Shown one piece after another: positions 1 through 5,937 of a stretch of DNA of 10,452 nt (position 1 is the stretch's first letter; each line of letters opens with the position of its first letter). The notes below the pieces were generated by a model. The model was not told where the DNA came from, did no database searches, and was given only the letters and a program-made list of their open reading frames with translations. Location of the stretch: the NCBI GenBank assembly GCA_031255615.1, contig JAIRSD010000162.1, forward strand, positions 1-10,452, read 5' to 3'. The position numbers and the translations under genes were made by a program. The DNA is from Treponema sp. (lineage in GTDB: Bacteria > Spirochaetota > Spirochaetia > Treponematales > Breznakiellaceae).

Positions 1-33
1 GCCGTTTTCCGCCCGCGCAAGGGATAGAAGCGG

Positions 34-58
34 AATAAAAACCCGCAGGGTTTTTGTT
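34..58. terminator. Terminator-like hairpin at the left edge
   Basis: Positions 34-44 pair with 48-58 (A/T outer part with one G-U pair, CCC/GGG core, 3-nt GCA loop), giving an 11-bp stem with A-rich left and T-rich right arms. This is the shape of a bidirectional Rho-independent terminator, although only three G-C pairs form the core. It lies just after a stop codon at 25-27 in frame 1 and another at 36-38 in frame 3, so it probably ends an upstream plus-strand gene whose last codons may be at the window edge. Which frame is real cannot be told from so few codons. Structure is seen; function is inferred. Confidence 0.4.
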
Positions 59-283
59 AGAGCGGATAGCCCGGTCCCGGACAGGCCGGAGGCCGGGCCG
101 GGATGCGCCCGTCTTAAAAAGAAATTGCGGAGTACGGGCATTAACCTGGTATTTACATAGGAGAAATATGAATTGCCTTCGGAGGATGAAAGCAGTATAT
201 TTTGGGGGCTGTTCCCAAATTTCGATTTTTGGCGCAAACTAGATGCTAAGGTCGGCGGTTTCCCCGGGCGGGGTCTGGGGCCG
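59..283. other. Non-coding leader region upstream of nifS
   Basis: No convincing gene lies here. The stretch is more A+T-rich than the flanking coding DNA from about 114 to 240. A possible micro-ORF of 24 codons (ATG at 168, stop at 240-242) has an AGGAG four bases before its start. A short hairpin (TTTGGG at 201-206 with CCCAAA at 214-219) followed by a T-rich run (220-230) overlaps it. This looks vaguely like a leader peptide with an attenuator, but the peptide resembles nothing I recognise and the stem is only 6 bp. The nifS promoter lies downstream of it, so any attenuation would affect only a second, upstream transcript. Confidence 0.3.
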
Positions 284-312
284 TTGAAAAGATGAGTGTT
301 TTAGTAAATAAT
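284..312 (+). promoter_or_regulatory. Sigma-70-type promoter of the nifS-nifU operon
   Basis: TTGAAA at 284-289 matches 5 of 6 bases of the -35 consensus and AATAAT at 307-312 matches 5 of 6 of the -10 consensus, with the preferred 17-nt spacer. Transcription would begin near 318-320, leaving an untranslated leader of about 77 nt before the nifS start. No Fe-S regulator operator could be recognised by eye. The GATCCGG heptamer occurs twice in the leader (355-361 and 380-386), of unknown meaning. The match is seen; use as a promoter is inferred. Confidence 0.55.
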
Positions 313-395
313 AAAGGTTCCGAATCCGGCGGGCCGCGGGAGGGTTGGGCGGCGGATCCGGTTGACTACCAGAAAAACTGATCCGGAGGGGACCC

Positions 396-1652
396 ATGGC
401 AGACAGGAAGGTTTACGTCGATTACAACGCCACCACGCCTCTTAAGGCGGAAGTCAAGGCCGCCATGATCGAAGATTTTGAGATCTTTGGGAACGCTTCC
501 AGCATGCACGGTTCCGGCCGGCTGGCCCACGCGCGGGTAGAGGAGGCCCGGGCTTCGGTGGCGCGGCTTCTGGGGGCCGGCGCGGGGGAGATTATCTTTA
601 CCTCCGGGGGCTCGGAATCGAACAACACGGTGTTCCAGACCGTCTTCTCCCTGGTCCGCGGCCCGGAGGGGGGGGCGGTCCAGGATTCGGATCGAAGTCC
701 GGCCCGGAGGGAGATCGTTACCAGCGCCATCGAGCATCCCTGCGTGTTGAATTCGGCCTCCTACCTCAAGTCCCTGGGTTTTACGGTCCATTTTGTCCCC
801 GTGGATGAGTACGGCAAGATCAAGATGGATGTCCTGCGGGGTCTGGTGGGGGAGAAGACCCTGCTGGTTTCGGTGATGATGGCCAACAACGAGATCGGCA
901 CCATCCAGGATCTCAAAGCCATCGCCGCCGCCGCCCGGCAGGCGGGGGCCTATATCCATACCGACGCGGTCCAGGCGGTGGGGAAGATCCCGGTGGACGT
1001 GAAGGACCTGGGGGTGGACTACCTTACCATGTCGGCCCACAAGATCTACGGCCCCAAGGGGGTGGGGGCCCTGTACGTCCGAAAGGGCTGCCCCCTGCTT
1101 CCCCTGATCCACGGGGGCCACCAGGAAGACGGCCTGCGGGCGGGGACCTACAACAACATGGGGATCCTGGGCTTCGGCAAGGCCGCGGAACTGGCGGCGG
1201 GGGAGCTGGAAGCCTACGGCCGCAAACTATCCGCCCTGCGGGAACGGCTGCGGGAGGGGCTCCTGGCCGGGGTGCCGGACATCAGGATCAACGGCCATCC
1301 CCGGGACGTGCTGCCCAACACCTTGAACGTGTCCTTCCCCGGGGCGGAGGGGGAATCCATCCTCCTTTCCATGGACATCATGGGGATAGAGGCGTCCACC
1401 GGCTCCGCCTGCGCCTCCGGAAGCCTGGAACCTTCCCACGTCCTGATGGCCACCGGCGTGGGGCCGGAGCTGGCCCACGGGTCCATCCGGTTCAGCCTCG
1501 GCTGGGGGACCGGCGAAGGGGACGTTGATTACATCATCGAGACCCTGCCCCCCATCATCGCCCGGCTGCGGGCCATGTCCACCATAAGCTCCCGCCCGGC
1601 GCGGGAGGCGGCAAGCCCCGGAACGGGCCGCGCCGATTCCCCCCAGGAGTAA
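396..1652 (+). CDS. nifS: Cysteine desulfurase (NifS/IscS family)
   Basis: PLP enzyme that takes sulfur from L-cysteine, releasing alanine, and passes a persulfide to the Fe-S scaffold in the cytosol. Family marks are clear in the 418 residues: the N-terminal DYNATTP, GNASSMHG (32-39), TSGGSESNN (69-77), His114 in AIEHP, Asp190 in HTDAVQ, the PLP lysine Lys216 in SAHKIYGPKG, and the catalytic Cys339 in the STGSACASG loop. The start is fixed by GGAGGGG at 385-391, five bases before the ATG. The gene overlaps nothing and is followed after 3 nt by the scaffold gene, so the two are surely co-transcribed and work together. Compared with typical IscS, residues about 86-106 look like an extra Gly/Asp/Arg-rich insert, coded partly by a run of eight G (668-675), and the last 20 or so residues form a Pro/Ser/Arg tail. 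The NifS and IscS types cannot be separated with certainty; the NifU-type partner favours NifS. Confidence 0.96.
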   Translation: MADRKVYVDYNATTPLKAEVKAAMIEDFEIFGNASSMHGSGRLAHARVEEARASVARLLGAGAGEIIFTSGGSESNNTVFQTVFSLVRGPEGGAVQDSDRSPARREIVTSAIEHPCVLNSASYLKSLGFTVHFVPVDEYGKIKMDVLRGLVGEKTLLVSVMMANNEIGTIQDLKAIAAAARQAGAYIHTDAVQAVGKIPVDVKDLGVDYLTMSAHKIYGPKGVGALYVRKGCPLLPLIHGGHQEDGLRAGTYNNMGILGFGKAAELAAGELEAYGRKLSALRERLREGLLAGVPDIRINGHPRDVLPNTLNVSFPGAEGESILLSMDIMGIEASTGSACASGSLEPSHVLMATGVGPELAHGSIRFSLGWGTGEGDVDYIIETLPPIIARLRAMSTISSRPAREAASPGTGRADSPQE

Positions 1653-1655
1653 ACA

Positions 1656-2249
1656 ATGACCGAATGGCTCTACTCGGACACCGTCAAGGACCACTTTACC
1701 AATCCCCGGAACGTGCTTTTCGACGACGAATCCTCGTTCCCCGCGGACGCCCGGGGCCAGACCGGCAACATCAAGTGCGGGGACCAGATGCTCATGCTGC
1801 TGCGGATCAGGGGCGACATCATCACCGACGTGCGCTGGAAAACCTACGGCTGCGCCAGCGCCATCGCCAGCACCAGCATGCTGTCGGAAACCATCAAGGG
1901 CATGAACATCCGGGACGCCTACAACATCCGCCCCGAGGACCTGGTGGAAAAACTGGGGGGCCTGCCGGACTACAAAATCCACTGTTCCGTCCTGGGGGAC
2001 AAGGCCCTGCGCACCGCCATCGACGACTACCTGGAAAAGACCGGCCGGGCGGGGATGCTGAAAGAGGAGGCCGTCGAAATCTGCCGCTGCCTGGGGATAA
2101 CCGACAAGGACATAGAAAAGGCCTACCACGCCGGGGCCCGCAACTGGGAGCAACTCCAGCAGGCCACCAAAATCGGCACCGTCTGCGGGGGCTGCAAGGA
2201 AAAGGCCCTGGAACTGCTCCACGAATTCACCCATATCTACGGGATGTAA
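1656..2249 (+). CDS. nifU: Fe-S cluster assembly scaffold (NifU N-domain plus [2Fe-2S] BFD domain)
   Basis: Scaffold on which the sulfur from the neighbouring desulfurase is joined to iron before transfer to apo-proteins. Residues 1-130 are an IscU-like domain with its three cluster cysteines Cys41 (IKCGD, with Asp43), Cys66 (YGCASAIASTSMLSE) and Cys110 (HCSVLG). Residues about 138-185 are a BFD-like [2Fe-2S] domain with Cys143-x-Cys145 and Cys177-x2-Cys180 (ICRC...TVCGGC), the permanent-cluster module in the middle of NifU. At 197 residues the protein ends just after this domain, so the C-terminal Nfu domain of Azotobacter-type NifU is absent. The stop codon is clean, so this is a natural two-domain form. 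The Shine-Dalgarno AGGAG (1645-1649) lies in the last codons of nifS, six bases before the ATG. Without nitrogenase genes nearby, a general housekeeping role is as likely as a nitrogen-fixation role. Confidence 0.95.
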   Translation: MTEWLYSDTVKDHFTNPRNVLFDDESSFPADARGQTGNIKCGDQMLMLLRIRGDIITDVRWKTYGCASAIASTSMLSETIKGMNIRDAYNIRPEDLVEKLGGLPDYKIHCSVLGDKALRTAIDDYLEKTGRAGMLKEEAVEICRCLGITDKDIEKAYHAGARNWEQLQQATKIGTVCGGCKEKALELLHEFTHIYGM

Positions 2250-2499
2250 CGCGCCCGCGGGATACGGCGCGTCCATAGAAGGCGGCGTATCCGCCGGATA
2301 CGGTGTATAGAGAGAATCTAAGGGGGGGGAAGCCTCCCCCCTCGCTCCGTAGTCCTCCCTCGCTCCGCTCAGTCCGGTCTACTCCGCTACCCCCCTCTAC
2401 ACCCGGCCTCCGGCCGGGTGTGTTCCGCCGCCCCCGGCCCCTTGACGGCAATCGGGCAAGGGCTTCCGGCGCGCGGGCCGGGGGAAGGTTTCCGTTTTC
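2250..2499. other. Hairpin-rich gap between convergent genes
   Basis: No gene is supported here; open frames across it are low-complexity. It holds several inverted repeats. CGTATCC (2286-2292) pairs with GGATACG (2296-2302), and a further GGATACG copy at 2260-2266 could pair with the same left arm. A G8 run (2322-2329) and A2330 pair with 2335-2343 around an AGCC loop. A perfect 10-bp stem lies at 2399-2421. CCTCGCTCCG is repeated directly at 2340-2349 and 2358-2367. No T-tract follows any of the stems, so no textbook Rho-independent terminator is visible for either gene. Confidence 0.55.
2399..2421. terminator. Perfect 10-bp GC-rich hairpin, possible shared terminator
   Basis: ACACCCGGCC at 2399-2408 pairs perfectly with GGCCGGGTGT at 2412-2421 around a 3-nt TCC loop. 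It stands between the convergent nifU and P83/100-type genes, about 150 nt past the first stop and 80 nt past the second, where it could stop or stabilise transcripts from either side. There is no T-tract on either strand, so it may instead protect 3' ends or be a copy of a dispersed intergenic repeat. Confidence 0.35.
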
Positions 2500-4086
2500 C
2501 TACGGTTCCCGCAGGGTGCGGGCGTCCAGTATCAAGGCCGAACCGTTGGGCCGCTGGGTAAAGATCAGGCCGTCCCGGAACAGCAGCGCCCCGAGGGGGT
2601 GGATCGGCCCGGCGGAACGGGCCTGCCGCTCAAGTTCGACATCGAAACGGCCCAGGTAGGCGTCCCCCTCCGCCACGGTAATGGCGTAGAGATCCGCCCC
2701 GTTAACCCACAGGGGGCTCTGGGGATGGATGTCGTCGTCCCCCTGGGCGCTCAACTCCAGAGTCCCGCTGTCCACTTCGATAAGCCTGATCGCCCCGCTC
2801 CCCCGGTCTTCCCCCGCTATGGCGATGAGCCTGCCGTTGATTTCACAGACGGTCCGGACGTTCACCGTGTTTATCGGGGAACGCCATAGCTCCGTTCCGT
2901 CCTGAGCGATGCGGACGAAACGCCCCAGGGAGGAATCCGGGCCGTTGAGCAGGAGGGCGACCATCCCTTCCGCCTCCCGGGGGCTTCCCTGATCGATAAG
3001 GACCTGTTGATCGGCGGCGATGCTTTCCCGTTCCTCCCGGGCCTCTTCCCGTTTCTGGTCGGCGAATTCCTCGTTCCGCTGGGCGTCTTCCCGTGTCTGG
3101 TCCACCGCCTCCTGCCGCCGGTCAAGTTCTTCCTCCCGCCGGTCAAGCTCCTCCGCTTCGGGGCCCGGCCCCGCCGAAGCCTGGTCCGCGGGAGGCTGCT
3201 CCGTCCCTTCTTCCCCGGTCTGGGACCGATCCGGGGCCGCCTGCCCCCCGCCTTCCTCAAGCAGCCGCCGGTCTTCCTCTAGCTGCCGCCGGTCCTCGTC
3301 TATCTGCCGCTGTTCCTCATCCGCCTCCCGCCGCTGTTCCTGGGCCAGTTGTTCCGCCTCCTCGGCCTCCCGCTCCTTAAGGTCCACCATATCCCGGCGC
3401 TGCTCAACCCCCCGATCCTCATCCTTTTGCAGTTCCTCTACGACCCTGCTGTCCGCCACAACGCTGGTATCCAGGGCGGAAAGGGAACCGGCCCCCCCCC
3501 TTCCCAGGGGAATCATCATAAGAGTCCTGCCCGGCCATTCGTCAAAACGGATGGAAAGGCCCGCCTGTTCCGGGTTCAGCCCGGCAACCACCGGATCCTT
3601 GTAGCGGGAATTGATGTAGTCCCAGTTTCCCCGGTAGACCGCGTTGTAAATAGTTACATATTCGGCCAGCAGGGCCGCGTCCTGGGCGCCGTATTCGTAG
3701 GCCCCCTCCAGGTAGCCCTGGAGGATAAGCCGAAGATTTCTGATGTGATCCACCCCCGTATCGTAGCCCAGGCCGAAAATATCGGCGTCCAGTTTGCCTT
3801 CCTCCGGGTTCGCAACATGGACGGCAAAGTACCTGTCCCTGGTTCCCGGCGAATTGTTCCCCCCCCGGACCGCCTGGCCCAGGGCATAGCCGATGTTCCA
3901 GATCTGCTCCCGGGTCTCGATCCGGGCCTGGGGGCCTTCGTAGTTGAAAAAGGAGATGGGGGCCTGATGTTCTTCCAATTCATCCTGGTTTACCTGGGCA
4001 GGCAAGGGAGAGGTCCAGGGGAAACCCCATAAAAGAATCATAAAAAAAATAAAAAAATTTCCAGGGAGGGAGGAGAATCGGCGCAT
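2500..4086 (-). CDS. Exported P83/100-type spirochaetal antigen with coiled coil
   Basis: Protein of about 528 residues with no known enzymatic role; the family (P83/100 of Borrelia and Treponema) is an immunogenic envelope-associated protein found in spirochaetes. A basic start (MRRF) plus a hydrophobic stretch to about residue 27 and PLPAQ near 28-32 form a signal peptide, probably cut after Ala; there is no lipobox Cys. A conserved domain follows (about 45-200, with RYFAVHVANPEEGKLDADIF and GYLEGAYEYG). Next comes a charged Glu/Arg/Asp coiled coil in two parts (about 215-280 and 312-362), split by a Gly/Pro/Ala/Ser-rich linker. The last 150 residues look like beta-propeller blades (GTELWRSPI, NGRLIAIAG, NGADLYAITV). 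GTG at 4089 also opens the frame, but ATG at 4086 is better placed, six bases after GAGG. The gene lies 159 nt behind the propeller protein, in the same direction; I see no good promoter between them, so an operon is possible. A run of nine G on the coding strand (3492-3500) is a slippage risk. The family call rests on memory of its motifs and layout. Confidence 0.82.
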   Translation of the reverse strand: MRRFSSLPGNFFIFFMILLWGFPWTSPLPAQVNQDELEEHQAPISFFNYEGPQARIETREQIWNIGYALGQAVRGGNNSPGTRDRYFAVHVANPEEGKLDADIFGLGYDTGVDHIRNLRLILQGYLEGAYEYGAQDAALLAEYVTIYNAVYRGNWDYINSRYKDPVVAGLNPEQAGLSIRFDEWPGRTLMMIPLGRGGAGSLSALDTSVVADSRVVEELQKDEDRGVEQRRDMVDLKEREAEEAEQLAQEQRREADEEQRQIDEDRRQLEEDRRLLEEGGGQAAPDRSQTGEEGTEQPPADQASAGPGPEAEELDRREEELDRRQEAVDQTREDAQRNEEFADQKREEAREERESIAADQQVLIDQGSPREAEGMVALLLNGPDSSLGRFVRIAQDGTELWRSPINTVNVRTVCEINGRLIAIAGEDRGSGAIRLIEVDSGTLELSAQGDDDIHPQSPLWVNGADLYAITVAEGDAYLGRFDVELERQARSAGPIHPLGALLFRDGLIFTQRPNGSALILDARTLREP

Positions 4087-4245
4087 CACGGACCTCTTTT
4101 TGCGCGGCCTTACCGCGGAGTTGCTTTATGCGCCACCCCAAAACCCGGCGGCTTTGGGAATGGCTTTAAACCCAGGGCAGTTTGACAGGCTCCGCCTGCC
4201 TTCCAAAAACCGAGGTTGAAAAAACCCCATACAGCAAAGTTACAC
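4087..4245 (-). other. Spacer between the propeller protein and P83/100-type genes
   Basis: About 159 nt, richer in A+T, without a gene. It holds an inverted repeat (GACAGGC at 4184-4190 with GCCTGCC at 4194-4200, one G-T pair, TCC loop) and a weak 5-bp stem at 4103-4107/4113-4117 just before the ribosome binding site of the downstream gene. Neither is followed by a T-run in the direction of transcription. No -35/-10 pair on the minus strand scores well by eye; TTTAAA at 4165-4170 is the best -10-like element but lacks a matching -35. Confidence 0.4.
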
Positions 4246-5937
4246 CTAATTGATAAGGCTCTCAAGTTCCCGCCTCGCCAAATCCCGGACCCGGTTGGAC
4301 CGGCCGGGGGAACTGAGAATCGAGAGGATCCGTATTCCCCCCTCGCTGAGGGGGGGGCCGGAAAAACGGCTTAGGGATCCGGCGGCGGCGGCGGCGGCCA
4401 GCAGGACCTGATCTTCCAGCGGCTTGCCCCCGGAGACGGCGGCGGCAAGGGCCTGTAAAGCGGCGCCCCCCTTGTCCTGGCCGATGGCGGCGATGGCGGC
4501 GGCGGCGGCGGCCCTTATGGCGGACTCCTGTTCCCCTTCAAAGATACGGACCAGGAAGGGAATCGTATCACGGGACCCGATCTGGGCCAGAAGCCCCAGG
4601 CAGCGGATCCGCCGCGCTATGTGGACCAGGGTTCGGCGGGGCTGTTCCGGGTCTCGTCCGGCGGCGGCGGTCTCCATGAGGAAGGCGGCGTATTCCAGTT
4701 CCCGTTCCCCTACCCTGCCCTGGGCTATGTCCTCCGCGATGATCGCAAGCTGTTTATCCAGGACCGGATCTTCCCAGCGCATGGGATTCCCGGTCCATGA
4801 CGAGGGAGGGGGGGAACCGGCGCCGTAATTCCCCGGAGGGCTGGGGCCGTATATGGACAGCGGAAAGCGCCGGACCCGGTCCTCCATCCTAAAGGCGTAG
4901 AGAATCCAGTCGGTCCCCCCGCAGTAAAGGACCCCATCATCTCCAAGGCCGGGGATCGAACCGGCCCTCTCCAGATCCAGATGCCAGAGCGGTTCCCCCT
5001 TCCCGCTAAACCCGGCGGCCCCGGCCTGGGAAAGGATGTAGATTCCCCACTCGTTGTAGATCAACACCCTTTCCCCCGATCCCGCCCGGATCGGGCTTTC
5101 CGCGGACCACCGCTGTTCCCCGGTCAGGCAGTCGATTCCCAGAATCCGGCCCGTGTCCAGCAGCACCGCCGCTTCCAGCCCCCAGCCCGCGGCGGCCAGG
5201 GGGCGCCCCTCCAGCCGGGGCCGGGGCTGGGGGCCCCGGTGAAAATCGGCGGAGCGGAAATCCGCGAATTCCATGCCGCCGCCGCGGTAGACGATGAGGA
5301 CCCGGCCGCCCCTGCCGGGGAATCCCAGGGGGACGACGGCCCGGGGCAGGTCGGAGAGGTAGAGAGTCTGGGCTTCTCCAAAGGGGCCGAGCCGCAGCAG
5401 TATCCCGCTTGCCAGGACCATGACGACGCCCCCGTCCTGGTCAATGACGGGAGAAAGCGCCAGGGGGGAACCAAGTTTCCGCTGCCAGAGCCGGTATCCC
5501 GATGCGGTAAAACAGAAGATCGAGTCCCCCGCGGGAATGAACAGCCGCCCGTCCCAGCCGCAGACCGGCGGCCCGGACAGGGGGGCCCGGAGATCCCGGC
5601 GCCACAGTTCCCGCCCCACCCGGTTCACCGCGATCAGGATGCCGTTGGTCCGGGCGATGTAGCTGTGCCCCTCCGGGGAACGGATGAGGAAGGGGGAGAG
5701 GCGGCCCCCGGAATCATAGGTCCACAGGGGCCTTCCCCAGGTGGAAAAGGCCTTCAGACTGCCGGAATCCAGGATAGCGGCCGCGGAACCCGCCTGGGCC
5801 GCGGGAGGAGCGGTGACGGTCCCCCCCAGGGCCAGCCTCCACAGGGGATCGCCCAGGGCCCCCAGGGGGCGGAGGGGGGCGAAAAGGAAGAAGATCGCGA
5901 TCAGGGAGCCCCGCCGGCTCCCGGTCTTAACGGCCAT
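4246..5937 (-). CDS. Exported PQQ-type beta-propeller protein with HEAT-like C-terminus
   Basis: Hypothetical protein of 563 residues, no named function. A basic start (MAVKTGSRRG) and a hydrophobic stretch (11-28, ending ALG-D) make a signal peptide, so it should act outside the cytoplasm. Residues about 30-350 carry repeated propeller strands ending in Trp motifs: DPLWRLAL (30), RPLWTYDSG (69), RELWRRDL (109), YRLWQRKL (148), EQRWSAES (274) and EPLWHLDL (315), as in PQQ-like or BamB-like propellers. A Pro/Gly/Ser hinge (about 364-384) leads to an alpha-helical, Ala-rich region (about 393-563) with HEAT-like spacing (AIRAAAAAAIAAIG, QALAAAVSGG, VLLAAAAAAGSL). The ATG overlaps the last 11 nt of rlmD upstream, suggesting translational coupling; only a weak GGAA lies before it. 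The alanine runs are coded by GCC/GGC triplet repeats. A role as a scaffold in envelope assembly is possible by analogy to BamB but unproven; PQQ binding is unlikely to be testable from sequence alone. Confidence 0.8.
   Translation of the reverse strand: MAVKTGSRRGSLIAIFFLFAPLRPLGALGDPLWRLALGGTVTAPPAAQAGSAAAILDSGSLKAFSTWGRPLWTYDSGGRLSPFLIRSPEGHSYIARTNGILIAVNRVGRELWRRDLRAPLSGPPVCGWDGRLFIPAGDSIFCFTASGYRLWQRKLGSPLALSPVIDQDGGVVMVLASGILLRLGPFGEAQTLYLSDLPRAVVPLGFPGRGGRVLIVYRGGGMEFADFRSADFHRGPQPRPRLEGRPLAAAGWGLEAAVLLDTGRILGIDCLTGEQRWSAESPIRAGSGERVLIYNEWGIYILSQAGAAGFSGKGEPLWHLDLERAGSIPGLGDDGVLYCGGTDWILYAFRMEDRVRRFPLSIYGPSPPGNYGAGSPPPSSWTGNPMRWEDPVLDKQLAIIAEDIAQGRVGERELEYAAFLMETAAAGRDPEQPRRTLVHIARRIRCLGLLAQIGSRDTIPFLVRIFEGEQESAIRAAAAAAIAAIGQDKGGAALQALAAAVSGGKPLEDQVLLAAAAAAGSLSRFSGPPLSEGGIRILSILSSPGRSNRVRDLARRELESLIN

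Noticed and set aside
2..160. Possible C-terminal end of an upstream gene in frame 2, open to 158-160
   Set aside because: It would run through the terminator-like hairpin and is Arg/Pro-rich without motifs; frame 1, ending at 25-27 before the hairpin, is at least as likely. Too short to decide.
54..242. 62-codon frame from a TTG at 54
   Set aside because: Start lies inside the terminator-like hairpin, no Shine-Dalgarno, no motif. Only the last 24 codons (from 168) have any supporting signal.
366..1121. Minus-strand open frame of 251 codons opposite the start of nifS
   Set aside because: No family motifs and codon use that mirrors the real gene; it also runs over the nifS ribosome binding site.
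1227..2276. Minus-strand open frame of 349 codons opposite nifS and nifU
   Set aside because: Low-complexity Gly/Ala/Val/Pro-rich product without motifs, opposite two well-supported Fe-S genes.
2303..2659. Plus-strand frame of 118 codons starting in the nifU-P83/100 gap
   Set aside because: Low-complexity Pro/Arg/Ser product, no ribosome binding site, and it runs into the end of the opposite gene.
3020..3604. Plus-strand Ser/Arg-rich frame opposite the coiled coil
   Set aside because: Its Ser/Arg repeats are just the reverse reading of the Glu/Arg/Asp coiled-coil codons.
4182..4187. TTGACA on the plus strand in the spacer at 4087-4245
   Set aside because: A perfect -35 hexamer, but no -10-like element follows at 16-18 nt and no plus-strand gene lies downstream.
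4337..4357. C6/G8 hairpin inside the propeller gene as a terminator
   Set aside because: It is within the coding sequence, fits in-frame codons (GPPLSEGG), and has no T-tract on either side.
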